DNA of 64,000 nucleotides from Aedoeadaptatus coxii (GCF_903819215.1 NZ_CAIJCT010000010.1); one strand, 5' to 3'. Shown: positions 1-9,067, counted from the first letter of the stretch. The notes: generated from the letters alone by a model not told the origin. Program-made: numbers and translations.

Positions 1-3000
1 GACGATACGACAAAAGGCTATCCCGGCTATGACGTAGTAAAAGGCTACAAGTTTGACAAGTGGGATCCTGCAGATACCACAGAGATTAAAGATAAGGACA
101 TCGTCGTAACGGCAAAGGCCACCCCTCTTTCCGATGTTATGGAGAAAAAGGACGGCGAAACCAAGCCGGAAGGTTATGTAGAAGTCACCTTTGTTCCTAC
201 GGACAAGGCAGTAGACACGGCGACAAAAACCTTCTGGGTCAACCCGGAAAAAGCAGTCACCATTCCCGTCACCGACCCCAAGGGTACGACCTACTACACC
301 TTTACAGAGTGGAAGGTTGGTGCTAATGCCGATGGTGCGGTTTACAAGCCCACTGTAGGGAAGAAATTTACAGAAGATACCACCATCACCGCCACCTATG
401 ACAAGGCGGAAGACATTATTGCCTATGATCCCAAGGATCCCAAGACCAAGCCGGAAGGCTATGTAAGAGTGACTTTTGAAGCGGAAGAAGGGTTAACTCT
501 ATCCAATGACAAGGCCTACTATGTCAAGAAGGACGCCAAGATTACCCTAGGCAATGTAAAACTTGCTAAGCCAGATAAAACAGCCAAGACAGGCTATGAA
601 TTTAAAGAGTGGAATAAGAAGGATGATTTGGTCCTTGGTACAGAGGATGTGGTTGTGAAGGCATTAGCCACAACCTTACCGGACTCCAAGGAGAAAAAAC
701 CAGGGGAACAAGCTCCTGCCGGCTATGTGGAAGTGAAGTTTGTCGCTGGGGAAAATGGGAAGTTGACTGAAAATAACAAGGATATAACGGAAAAAGTTTA
801 TTACGTCAACCCAACCAAGTATGTCACTATTACTACTCCGCCGACGGCTGTAGGAAATATCGGCTACAAATTTGGTGCGTGGGATAAAGACCCCTCGATT
901 CCGACAGTTTATACAGCGAAAGAAACTATCATTACTGCTAGCTTTAACCCAAGAGATGCAGTGATTCCCAAGACGAAACCGGATGATTCAGAAAAACCGG
1001 TGGGCTATGTAACGGTTACGTTTGAACTTGAGAAAGTAGAGAAGAAAGAAGCGGGGAAGATCAATCCACGTCAAACGATCACTTACTTTGTAAAATCAAA
1101 TACAGATGTGACAATACCTGAACCGGGAATTGAAATTTATACGGGTTATAAGTTTAATGGGTGGTCCCCAAATATAAAAGTAAAAACTCAATTTTCTGAA
1201 GATACAACAGTAAAAGGCAAATTCACAAAGCTTGATGACATTATTCCTGCTACTAAATCGACTCCCATACCTGATGGTTATGTAACCGTGACGTTCATAA
1301 ACGGTCATTACGGAACGTTAGAGGGCCAAACTATCTATTATGTGAATCCCAAAGCGGGAATAACGGTAGGAAGCTTAAGAAAACCGAAAGTAAATCCGAA
1401 TGTAGGTTATGAGTTTACTAACGAATGGTCTCACACAGATACAACTATTATTAAAAAGAGTGCTATCATTGAACCGGGTTATAATGCTCTTGATGATGTG
1501 ATTCCTCAAAAGAAAACCGATGGGAAGGATAAGCCCAATGGCTATATTACCGTAACCTTCGTAAAGGGTGATCACGGTTCCTTAGAGGGCACGACGGTTT
1601 ACTACGTCAATCCCAATAAGTCTGTTGTGTTAAAGGATAAAGCACCGACAATCAAGCCCAACACCGGCTATAAATCTGCAGGATGGGACACAAGCATTGA
1701 ACGAGCCATTCAATACAAGGATGGTGACAAGATTACCGCTCTTTACAATGAACCGGGTACTATTTCCAAAACGGAAGTCGCCGGTTATGTAAAAGTTGAA
1801 TTTAAACCGGGTACCAATGGTGAATTAAAAGGTACAACGAAATACTGGATCAAGCCCGGTGTGGAAGTCAACGTCCCCGCGCCTGCGGTAAAACCCAATA
1901 TCGGCTACAAGTTCGACAAATGGGATAAGTCTTTAACCGTTACGGCAAGCGCAGGTGACCCGACCTATGAAATTACGGCAATCTATGCCGAAGAAGACAC
2001 CATCATTCCAAAAACCAAGGCCGACGATTCCGAAAAGCCCAAGGGCTATGTGACCGTCACCTTTACCACAGACGGCAACGGAAGCTTGGAAGGAACGACG
2101 ACTTACTTCGTCAACCCCAACAAGGAAGCGGACTTTACCCAAACCGCCGAAAACATGACCAAAAAGCCAAAGATTGGCTATACGGAAAAAGGCGGCACTT
2201 GGTCACCCACGAACTTCAAGAAAACTTTCACGGAAAACGAAGAATTTAAGTTTAGCTTTGTTAAATTAGAAAATGTCATTCCTGCTGTGGAAGGCGAAGC
2301 CAGACCGGAAGGTTATGTCACCGTGACCTTGATTCCTACCGATAAGGCTACGGATCAAACGAAAGCCAAAAAGTCTTACTGGGTCAAGGCCAATACGGAT
2401 ATTTCTATATCCAGCAAGCCAACCGGAAAAGAAGAAACCCTCAATGGCATCACCTACACCTATACCTTTAAAGGTTGGTCGGTGACCAGAGGAACTATCG
2501 CCTCTTGGGATACTGACACCATTGCTGGCAAGTTTATCCAAGATACGGAAATTACCGCCCAATATACCACCAAGGTAGATGGGGGCATTATTGTTGCCGC
2601 ACCGGTTCCCAAGAAAAATGCGGTTACGCCCGTTGGCGACAAACCCAAGGCAGAAGATTTGATCGGCAATCCATTCAACCCGAAGGACCCGACCAATCCA
2701 AACAACCTGCTCAAGGATAGCAAGATTAGCTATGCGGATAATGGCGTACCATCCGTCGATCAGGACGGCAAAGTGACCGCCAAGGTGAAGATCGAATATC
2801 CGAACGGCAAGACGACGGTTATCGACGTACCCGTTACAGTGGTGAACAATGTCGTTCCCCAAGTTGGTAATAACAAACCACTTGTTCCCGACACTTATGT
2901 CAAGGTCACGGTGGATACCACGGACAACGCAACGGCAAACACCAAGTTCACGAGAGTGTTCTGGGTGAAACCGAATGTTAAAGTTACGATTCCTGATATC

Positions 3001-4494
3001 CTAGATCCTACGGGTAAAGCGATAGATGAAAAAGGTGTAACGAAAACCAATAAATTCAAACAATGGAAATTGGAAGGAAGTAATCCCGAAAAATTCTATG
3101 ACCATGGATCTAACATTACGGATACTTTCACGGAAAAGGAATCTACGATTGTTGCAACCTATGAGCAAGACAAAAATCTAGAACCTAAAGCTCAAGACAA
3201 TGTTGTTATTCCCAAGGATTCCAAACCGTCGCCGAAGGATTTCATCAAGAATCCTTACAACGACAATGATCCGAATAACAAAGATAACTTGCCGCCGGGA
3301 ACGATATTTGAATTTGTTCCGGGCAAGGAACCTAACACGGCTAATCCGGGAGAAGGAATGACCACTATTAAGATAACCTATCCCAATGGCGAGAAGAGAA
3401 CTGTTGATGTTCCCTATCGTGTCACCGAGAATATTGTGGAACAACCGGGCGATGATAAGCCGTCGACGGTGCCGGATAACTTTGTAAAAGTTACCATCGT
3501 GCCGACGGATAAGGCGAAGGACAAAAAGAATATTATTCTTTGGGTCAACCCCAATGAAGAATTAAGTCTTCCCTTGCCGACAATTGAACCTATCGACGGT
3601 TGGTTGCATAACGGCTGGTCGATGACGGCTCCGCAAAAGGGGATTTTTGGAAATCTTCCGCGCTTCTACAGCACGGAAACTGTAATAGAAGCTAATTTCT
3701 CCAAGATTGAAAAGCCGAAGGAACCTGAACGCATTGTCGACACGCGTGTGGAAACGCGGGTGATTGAAGTTCCCGTTCGCGATCGCAATTATCGCAAGGA
3801 AGTTTGGTATATGTGCGGTTTCGGCGGTGATTTCCGTCCCCACGACGGTTTGAAGCGTTCGGAAGCGGCTCAAATTTTAGCTAATGCACTGAGAGAAGAC
3901 GGCTACCAATATGATCCCAATTATCCCATCGCCTATAAAGACGTGGGCAAGAATTGGTATGCCGAAGCGGTGCGCATTACGACGCAAGCCAATGTGTTTG
4001 TCGGTTATCCCGACGGGTATTTCCGCCCCGACGATAAGATTTCCACGGTGGAATGGATTGCGACGCTACGTCGTTTCCAACAAATCGCCAAGGAAGACGG
4101 CAATCACATGAATTTACGCACAGGCCACTGGGCGACGGGAGAAATTGAAGCCGCTTATAAAGCAGGCTGGCTCGGTATTTATCCCCAAGGTCTCGCTACT
4201 TTTAAAGCGGACACTCCCATGCCTCGTGAAGAGGTTGCGGCTGTAAGTAACCGTGCGTTTAACCGTGTAATGGATCGGGATTATATTCGTCGCAACGACA
4301 AGAATATGACCCATTATCGCGACGTCAATCCCTCCATGTGGTCTTATGACGACATTCTTCTTGCAAGCAATACGTTTATGCACGATGGTCGATTCTTTAA
4401 GGCTCACGGCATTACGCAAGATAATGTGATCTTCAATGTGAACATTGACGGCCTGACCATTACCCAAGATCTTTTCCAACGTGTAAAGCGTTAA
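1..4494 (+). CDS. Giant repeat surface protein with InlB-like repeats, Rib-like domains and C-terminal SLH domains (5' end outside window)
   Basis: The reading frame is open from base 1, so the gene starts left of the window; the first visible ATG (139) is internal. The 1,497 visible residues hold about nine units of 80-95 residues, each opening with GYVxVTF and containing YYVNP and GYKFxxW, which resemble InlB-type B-repeats (Flg_new family). Two Rib/alpha-like domains lie at about residues 870-950 and 1064-1145, with PKAEDLIGNPFNP-type openings and a YPNGK motif. Diverged GYV-like units follow each. The C-terminus (from about residue 1267) carries SLH repeats with GYPDGYFRPDD, so the protein is probably wall-bound through a secondary polymer. 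A signal peptide cannot be seen because the start is missing. Likely role is adhesion or surface display; the ligand is unknown. A terminator follows directly. Confidence 0.9.
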   Translation, partial: DDTTKGYPGYDVVKGYKFDKWDPADTTEIKDKDIVVTAKATPLSDVMEKKDGETKPEGYVEVTFVPTDKAVDTATKTFWVNPEKAVTIPVTDPKGTTYYTFTEWKVGANADGAVYKPTVGKKFTEDTTITATYDKAEDIIAYDPKDPKTKPEGYVRVTFEAEEGLTLSNDKAYYVKKDAKITLGNVKLAKPDKTAKTGYEFKEWNKKDDLVLGTEDVVVKALATTLPDSKEKKPGEQAPAGYVEVKFVAGENGKLTENNKDITEKVYYVNPTKYVTITTPPTAVGNIGYKFGAWDKDPSIPTVYTAKETIITASFNPRDAVIPKTKPDDSEKPVGYVTVTFELEKVEKKEAGKINPRQTITYFVKSNTDVTIPEPGIEIYTGYKFNGWSPNIKVKTQFSEDTTVKGKFTKLDDIIPATKSTPIPDGYVTVTFINGHYGTLEGQTIYYVNPKAGITVGSLRKPKVNPNVGYEFTNEWSHTDTTIIKKSAIIEPGYNALDDVIPQKKTDGKDKPNGYITVTFVKGDHGSLEGTTVYYVNPNKSVVLKDKAPTIKPNTGYKSAGWDTSIERAIQYKDGDKITALYNEPGTISKTEVAGYVKVEFKPGTNGELKGTTKYWIKPGVEVNVPAPAVKPNIGYKFDKWDKSLTVTASAGDPTYEITAIYAEEDTIIPKTKADDSEKPKGYVTVTFTTDGNGSLEGTTTYFVNPNKEADFTQTAENMTKKPKIGYTEKGGTWSPTNFKKTFTENEEFKFSFVKLENVIPAVEGEARPEGYVTVTLIPTDKATDQTKAKKSYWVKANTDISISSKPTGKEETLNGITYTYTFKGWSVTRGTIASWDTDTIAGKFIQDTEITAQYTTKVDGGIIVAAPVPKKNAVTPVGDKPKAEDLIGNPFNPKDPTNPNNLLKDSKISYADNGVPSVDQDGKVTAKVKIEYPNGKTTVIDVPVTVVNNVVPQVGNNKPLVPDTYVKVTVDTTDNATANTKFTRVFWVKPNVKVTIPDILDPTGKAIDEKGVTKTNKFKQWKLEGSNPEKFYDHGSNITDTFTEKESTIVATYEQDKNLEPKAQDNVVIPKDSKPSPKDFIKNPYNDNDPNNKDNLPPGTIFEFVPGKEPNTANPGEGMTTIKITYPNGEKRTVDVPYRVTENIVEQPGDDKPSTVPDNFVKVTIVPTDKAKDKKNIILWVNPNEELSLPLPTIEPIDGWLHNGWSMTAPQKGIFGNLPRFYSTETVIEANFSKIEKPKEPERIVDTRVETRVIEVPVRDRNYRKEVWYMCGFGGDFRPHDGLKRSEAAQILANALREDGYQYDPNYPIAYKDVGKNWYAEAVRITTQANVFVGYPDGYFRPDDKISTVEWIATLRRFQQIAKEDGNHMNLRTGHWATGEIEAAYKAGWLGIYPQGLATFKADTPMPREEVAAVSNRAFNRVMDRDYIRRNDKNMTHYRDVNPSMWSYDDILLASNTFMHDGRFFKAHGITQDNVIFNVNIDGLTITQDLFQRVKR
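139..2580 (+). repeat. Tandem InlB-like repeat array, nine visible units
   Basis: Units begin near 172, 456, 721, 1003, 1276, 1540, 1783, 2044 and 2311, giving spacings of about 240-285 bases. The protein motif is conserved (GYVxVTF, then YYVNP, then GYKFxxW, then a DTTIxAxF-like strand), but the DNA has diverged, so this is an old array and not a recent amplification. Units between about 1000 and 1560 look richer in A and T than those on either side, which hints at mosaic assembly. Confidence 0.85.
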
Positions 4495-4511
4495 GGAATG
4501 TTTTCCAATAC

Positions 4512-4544
4512 AAAAAGCTATGAGTGTGTTGCTCATAGCTTTTT
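4512..4544 (+). terminator. Intrinsic terminator after the giant SLH gene
   Basis: A perfect 13-base-pair stem (4512-4524 with 4532-4544) and a 7-base loop, ending in a run of five T, lies 17 bases after the stop codon. Confidence 0.88.
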
Positions 4545-4646
4545 GCTTTGTAAAGGTAAAATGTCTGAGGAAGAGACTTTTTTCAACGTACAGGATTTAG
4601 TGTCGTTTCTGTGGAGAAAGTTTACTTTAATAGTTTAAAGAAGTAC

Positions 4647-4675
4647 TTGATCGTTTAAAATTTTTATCGTATGCT
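4647..4675 (+). promoter_or_regulatory. Sigma-A-type promoter for the copper-amine-oxidase-N-domain gene
   Basis: TTGATC at 4647-4652 and TATGCT at 4670-4675 are separated by 17 bases. The predicted leader is about 55 bases and ends in an AAAGGAG ribosome site before the ATG at 4735. Confidence 0.55.
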
Positions 4676-4734
4676 TAGTTTAGGCAATCGCCGGAAGTGT
4701 GTATGTCACGTAATTAGTTAGAAAGGAGTAGATT

Positions 4735-5637
4735 ATGAAGAAATGGTTCGGTACCCTTAGTCTTGCTTTATTGCTTTTATTTGCAGGTAATGCTAATGCT
4801 ATGGCTCAGGGTGATATCTTCCTCGCAGTTAACGGTAAGAAAGTGGAGACAGATGCTCCCTGTTTTATTGAAAACAGTCGGACGCTCGTGCCTGTTCGTT
4901 TTATCGGCGAATCGTTGGGATATGAGGTAAAGTGGGATAATAAAACGAAGCAAGTTACTATTCTCAATAAAAGCGGCGATGGCCAGGTGTCGAAAATTGA
5001 ATTGATCATCGACAGTGATCGTGCCCTGGTTTACGATAAGAATGACAAGAAAAAAGAAATTAAGTTGGAAGCGCCGGCAAAGATTTCAAAGGAACGCACC
5101 TTTGTGCCGATTCGCTTTATCGGCGAGAGCTTTGGAACGTCTATCGACTGGGATAAAGACAATCGCGTGGTGATCGTAGGGGACAAGAGTCAATATAACC
5201 CCGAGGTATTTGCAAAACTCAGACAGTCTGAGAAACCTGTAAAGCCGGTTGAAAAGCCGAATCCTAAAACGCTTCCGGATGTGGACGGGATTTATTTACA
5301 AAACGCAGATGCAGGTTTGTTTCTTGTCGTCGAAAAAATAGGTAAGAACGATTATGGATATACTCATCTGGTAAGACAGTTCTATGTTAATTTTCTTCAG
5401 GGAGAACAAAGAGAAATATTTAAGGGATATTTCACTCAAAATCCCAAGACCGGAGAGTTAACGGCCGGCGATCGTTATAAAATAAAGATAAATGATAAGG
5501 GACTCTTGGTCGAAACGAAGGATGGGGAATCGTTTCAAACAACAAAGATGGTACCCGGTAAAAAGTATAAATCGAAAACCGGCAACTGGTATACTAAAAA
5601 TGGAGAGCTTGGCTTTTCGTATACTATCCCCAGATAG
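4735..5637 (+). CDS. Secreted copper amine oxidase N-terminal domain protein
   Basis: The 300-residue protein has a clear signal peptide (MKKWFGTLSLALLLLF, small residues to about residue 24). Residues about 28-150 form a copper amine oxidase N-terminal-like domain with its two characteristic halves, PVRFIGESLG and PIRFIGESFG, each followed by a W-D strand. The remaining 130 residues match nothing I recognise; they are rich in charged beta-strand-like segments (GDRYKIKINDKG). In anaerobic Bacillota this N-terminal domain is common in secreted proteins and does not imply amine oxidase activity. The ATG has a good AAAGGAG site. The gene stands alone between two terminators. Family assignment is secure; function is unknown. 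Confidence 0.85.
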   Translation: MKKWFGTLSLALLLLFAGNANAMAQGDIFLAVNGKKVETDAPCFIENSRTLVPVRFIGESLGYEVKWDNKTKQVTILNKSGDGQVSKIELIIDSDRALVYDKNDKKKEIKLEAPAKISKERTFVPIRFIGESFGTSIDWDKDNRVVIVGDKSQYNPEVFAKLRQSEKPVKPVEKPNPKTLPDVDGIYLQNADAGLFLVVEKIGKNDYGYTHLVRQFYVNFLQGEQREIFKGYFTQNPKTGELTAGDRYKIKINDKGLLVETKDGESFQTTKMVPGKKYKSKTGNWYTKNGELGFSYTIPR

Positions 5638-5651
5638 CGTATTTTCAATCT

Positions 5652-5697
5652 AAAAGGACCTGTGCATTTTGCCTTTATGGCTTGCACAGGTCTTTTT
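5652..5697. terminator. Bidirectional terminator between convergent genes
   Basis: The stem 5657-5666 (GACCTGTGCA) pairs with 5683-5692. It has an A-run on the left and a T-run on the right, so it can end transcription from both the plus-strand gene before it and the minus-strand MFS gene after it. Confidence 0.85.
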
Positions 5698-5709
5698 GTT
5701 TTGTTGTCT

Positions 5710-6936
5710 TCAGTTTGTTTTCGTGTAGTACAGGGATTTTTTAAAGTAGATGCCTCCCAGCATGAATAGGACGACGAGGGAGAGGATGGCTTTGGATTGG
5801 CTGCCCAATAGGTGGGTAAGAGAGGAGACGAGGAAGGTGCCGATGACGGAGGCGCCTTTTCCGAAGATGTCGTAGATGCCGAAGTATTCGCCGCTTTGTT
5901 CGGCGGGAATGAGCCGCATAAAGTGGGAGCGGCTGATGGACTGGATGCCTCCCTGGAAGAGGCCGACGGCGATGGCGAGGATCCAAAATTCCGTAAGGTT
6001 ATTCAGTTGCACGGCGAATAGGGCGATGGCGGTGTAGGCTGCAATGCAAATGGCGATGAGTTTTTGGCTCGCCATGCGATCTGAAAGTTTTGCAAAGATG
6101 AGGGACGCCGGGAAGGCGACGATTTGGGTGACCAAGAGGGCGAGGAGTAAGCCTTCGGATTTCAGCCCCAAGGATTCGCCGTATGCCGTGGCCATGTTGA
6201 TGATGGTGTAGACGCCGTCGATGTAGAAGAAGAAGCTGACGAGGAAAAAGAAGAGGGCTTTGTCTCTGTAAATGTGAGCCAGTGTTTTTTTAATACCTTT
6301 TATATCGACGCGATGTTCCCCGCGGTGGGTTTGTTCATAGCTTTTTAATAGGGGCAATGTAAAGATAAACCACCATGCGCCGTTTAGTATAAAGACGACG
6401 GTCATGATAAAAGTCATGGAGATGCCGGCTTTGGGCAGGAGCATGATCATGGCGAGGGAGATGACGAAGGGAATGCAGCTGCCGATGTAACCCAGGGCAA
6501 ATCCCGTAGCGGATACGCGATCGGCTCTATTGTGATCGGTGGTGTCCACGAGCATGGCGTCGTAAAAGATGAGGGATATGTTGAAGCCTACTTTCGCCAC
6601 GACGAAGGCTGCGAGAAAGATTTTCCACGATGTAAAGAAGGGAAAGAGGAGGGAGGCGCCGACGGCGAGGACGACGGAAAAGAGGAAGCTTTTTTTGCGT
6701 CCCACGGGGCCGTCTGCCAGTCTGCCGAGGAGGGGGCCTGAGGCGGAGGTTATAAGGGTGGAGATGGTCATGGCCATGCCCCAGTAGGCGAAGTATTCGG
6801 TGCCGGTGATGCCGCTGTCTTTTGTCAGGCTTTTAAAGTATATGGGGAGTATGGTGGTGACCAAGAGGATAAAGGCGGAATTGCCCACGTCGTAGAGCAT
6901 CCAATCCCGTTCTTTCGGGGTAAATGTTTTGAACAT
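5710..6936 (-). CDS. UMF1-family MFS transporter
   Basis: This 408-residue membrane protein has about twelve hydrophobic segments. It opens with the UMF1/Atg22-like signature DWMLYDVGNSAF and carries an MFS loop motif (GPLLGRLADGPVGRKKS) after the second segment. Members of this family are predicted efflux or amino-acid transporters, but substrates are mostly unproven. It ends at the bidirectional terminator and lies 10 bases downstream of the phospholipase-C-like gene on the same strand, so the two probably form an operon. Family call is strong; substrate is unknown. Confidence 0.9.
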   Translation of the reverse strand: MFKTFTPKERDWMLYDVGNSAFILLVTTILPIYFKSLTKDSGITGTEYFAYWGMAMTISTLITSASGPLLGRLADGPVGRKKSFLFSVVLAVGASLLFPFFTSWKIFLAAFVVAKVGFNISLIFYDAMLVDTTDHNRADRVSATGFALGYIGSCIPFVISLAMIMLLPKAGISMTFIMTVVFILNGAWWFIFTLPLLKSYEQTHRGEHRVDIKGIKKTLAHIYRDKALFFFLVSFFFYIDGVYTIINMATAYGESLGLKSEGLLLALLVTQIVAFPASLIFAKLSDRMASQKLIAICIAAYTAIALFAVQLNNLTEFWILAIAVGLFQGGIQSISRSHFMRLIPAEQSGEYFGIYDIFGKGASVIGTFLVSSLTHLLGSQSKAILSLVVLFMLGGIYFKKSLYYTKTN

Positions 6937-6946
6937 GAATTTCTCC

Positions 6947-7738
6947 TTATTGTCCGTTAAAGTTTAGTTGGAAAAAGGCGGGGTAGTCTTTTTCGTCGCC
7001 GTAGATTGCTTTTATGGCATCGTAGGCGATGGAATAGGCGCGCTCCATTCGCTCTTCCAGTGCCGGCGTGGTAATCTGTTCGGCTTCAACGAATCCGCTA
7101 GGGTTCATCAGCATGCCGCCGAAGGATTTGTCCAGGCCCATGTTACGAAGGAGTGCTTTTTTTATTTTATAATCTTTTTCGGAGTTTGTGTGGAAAAATC
7201 GCATGGCGATTCTAAAGGACGAAAGGGATCTGCGAATATCGTGGATGGAGATATTCCAATAGGGCGCGTAGATTGGGAGTATGTCGTCGGCGACGTATTT
7301 GGGATGGGGGATGGCTTCGGTTTCTAAAAATTCGCCGAAAGCGTAGCCTGCTTTTTCCAAGAGATACCGATCCATTTCACGCTCCATGGTAATGTGATCG
7401 ATGGCAAGGTGCGGCTCGATTTCGTCGATATAGGGGTGAAAGGCGATGTCCAGTGAAAAGTGGCAGAGGAAGCCTAAAAAGTATGCCCATGTGGGGGAGT
7501 CGACCGGTTTTTTCTTTAGCCATGTGCGATTTAACAGGAGCAGGCGTTGGAGGGGTCGCTCGTGAATGTAGCCGCCGAGTTTATGGTTTTTCGACGTCAT
7601 GTGGTAGAAGAAAATATCCGGGCCCTGATTGCCGATGATGAAGTGTCGCGGGTATTTTTCGACGACGCGCCGGGCTTCTTCGGGTAATTGATTGATCATG
7701 TTGCGTGCAAAAAAATAGTGGGTTACGTTACTAGCCAT
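6947..7738 (-). CDS. Zinc-dependent phospholipase C-like protein
   Basis: The 263-residue protein fits the bacterial zinc-dependent phospholipase C family (PF00882 type). Histidine- and aspartate-bearing motifs spread as expected: THYFFA near the start, GNQGPDIFFYH around residue 55, and CHFSLDIAFHPYIDE around residue 110. No signal peptide is visible, so unlike the secreted clostridial toxin this form is probably cytoplasmic; this class is usually annotated from homology only. An AAAGGAG site precedes the ATG. It is the first gene of a two-gene minus-strand unit with the MFS transporter. Confidence 0.85.
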   Translation of the reverse strand: MASNVTHYFFARNMINQLPEEARRVVEKYPRHFIIGNQGPDIFFYHMTSKNHKLGGYIHERPLQRLLLLNRTWLKKKPVDSPTWAYFLGFLCHFSLDIAFHPYIDEIEPHLAIDHITMEREMDRYLLEKAGYAFGEFLETEAIPHPKYVADDILPIYAPYWNISIHDIRRSLSSFRIAMRFFHTNSEKDYKIKKALLRNMGLDKSFGGMLMNPSGFVEAEQITTPALEERMERAYSIAYDAIKAIYGDEKDYPAFFQLNFNGQ

Positions 7739-7756
7739 AACAACTCCTTTATTCTT

Positions 7757-7765
7757 TGGTATACT
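7757..7765 (+). promoter_or_regulatory. Possible extended -10 element before the TPR/His-tail gene
   Basis: TGGTATACT fits the TGnTATAAT extended -10 form. No convincing -35 is present and the ATG is only 17 bases further on, which would leave a very short leader containing GGAGG. Weak call. Confidence 0.3.
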
Positions 7766-7781
7766 GTAAGCGGAGGTACTG

Positions 7782-8942
7782 ATGAAAAATTACGAAGATT
7801 TTATAAATGAATTGAGCGGCGATTATGTGGAAGACTTAAACGCCATTTCCGATGCCGTGCGCGATTTAACGGCGCAAGGGGAAAGTGAACTCGCCGATCA
7901 GCTTTTGAAATACGGACAGCAAATGATTGCCGAGCACCAGGGACGCGACGACGACTTTAGAAGTGTGGAAGACAATAATGAGGATGTCGAGAAGTTTTAT
8001 ACCCTATTGGACGCGATTTTCGCCAAAGTTTTGGACGAAGATTTCGAAGGCGCCGACGGTTTTTTAAATCGCATGGAAGAGGAAGTGGGTTTTATTTCCG
8101 TTTCCTTAGATGCCTTAGAGCAAGGGGAAATTTTCCGCTCTTTCCAATCCATGACGGAAGAAATTCTCTACCGTGTGGAAAATGTCGAGGAGCCTGTGCC
8201 GATTTTAGGGCCTGAAACGGAAATTTGGTTGAGTTTAAAGGGCGGCATGGCGTTGGAATTGAAACGCTATGACGATGCGATTTTTTATTTGGAAAAAGCC
8301 ATTAAGGTGAACCCGATGTCCACCGCCAATCGCTTGAGCCTCTCTAAAGTGTATCGCATGAAGGAGGACATAGACAAGGCGAAAGCATATAATCGGGAGG
8401 CTTTTTTGTCGGCCTACCGCGCGGCGGATTTTTCTAATTGCTTCAGCAACGAGGGCTATTTCCTGTATAAGGAAAACAGGCCTTCTCTCGCTCTTTCCTG
8501 CAGTATGATCGCCAAGGAATACGACGATGAAAACGACGAAGCCGACGGTAATTTAATGATGATTGCCAGTCGCTTCCCCGATGTGGAGCCGGCGTCGAAA
8601 AAGACGTTTACGGATTATTTGAAGGAGCGCAAGATTACCGGTACGATTAGCAATGATCGCGCCACGACGCTTGAGCGTCTCGCGGAAAAGGCGGAGGACG
8701 AGGGCAATATGGAACTCGCCATGGATCTCTACATTAATTTGGAAGCTCTTTTCCACGACGACAAGTATCACGGGAAATTACATGATATTGCCCATAAGAT
8801 GAGCGGCGAGCATGATCACGATTGCGGTTGCGGTCATCATCACGATCATCCTCACGACCACGATTGCGGATGTGGCGAACACCATCATGATCATCCTCAC
8901 GACCACGAATGCGATTGTGACGACGACGGGTGTTCTTGTTAG
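7782..8942 (+). CDS. TPR-like protein with His/Cys-rich C-terminal tail
   Basis: The 386-residue protein has no signal peptide or membrane segment. The middle (about residues 150-335) looks like helical TPR repeats (KRYDDAIFYLEKAIKVNP, then NRLSLSKVYRM). The last 44 or so residues contain 14 His and 8 Cys in two copies of a unit built on HHHDHPHDH and CGCG, ending CDDDGCSC. Such tails bind nickel, zinc or similar metals in chaperones such as HypB, UreE and SlyD, but this protein resembles none of those in its body. Role in metal storage, buffering or delivery is inference. GGAGG lies 5 bases before the ATG. It is a single gene, divergent from the phospholipase-C-like gene. Confidence 0.8.
   Translation: MKNYEDFINELSGDYVEDLNAISDAVRDLTAQGESELADQLLKYGQQMIAEHQGRDDDFRSVEDNNEDVEKFYTLLDAIFAKVLDEDFEGADGFLNRMEEEVGFISVSLDALEQGEIFRSFQSMTEEILYRVENVEEPVPILGPETEIWLSLKGGMALELKRYDDAIFYLEKAIKVNPMSTANRLSLSKVYRMKEDIDKAKAYNREAFLSAYRAADFSNCFSNEGYFLYKENRPSLALSCSMIAKEYDDENDEADGNLMMIASRFPDVEPASKKTFTDYLKERKITGTISNDRATTLERLAEKAEDEGNMELAMDLYINLEALFHDDKYHGKLHDIAHKMSGEHDHDCGCGHHHDHPHDHDCGCGEHHHDHPHDHECDCDDDGCSC
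8806..8940 (+). repeat. Internal duplication encoding the His/Cys tail
   Basis: Two adjacent units (about 8812-8868 and 8869-8925) share long near-identical stretches such as GATCATCCTCACGACCACGA. The low divergence suggests a fairly recent duplication or slippage, so tail length may vary between strains. Confidence 0.75.
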
Positions 8943-9012
8943 GAGAAGAGTAAAAGTGTTTCTTGTATCTGCTCTTGTTCTATCTACGGAATAATCTCTG
9001 CAGGATCTATTT

Positions 9013-9067
9013 TTTTAGGAGGAGGGAATAGGGCGTTGCGATTCGCCCTCTTTCCCTCCTCCTAAAA
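9013..9067. repeat. Long imperfect inverted repeat (hairpin) without a terminator T-run
   Basis: 9013-9035 pairs with 9044-9067 over about 22 base pairs, with one small bulge. The T-run is on the 5' side and an A-run is on the 3' side of the plus strand, and the minus strand reads the same way, so neither strand has the usual T-run after the stem. Confidence 0.75.

Noticed and set aside
2266..2862. Long open frame on the minus strand inside the giant SLH gene (198 residues)
   Set aside because: It is antisense to a repeat-coding region with strong domain support, has no ribosome site of note and reads as low-complexity shadow sequence.
8806..8940. Possible short tandem repeat or CRISPR-like array
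   Set aside because: The repeats are in frame and encode the His/Cys tail. There are no spacers and no cas genes.
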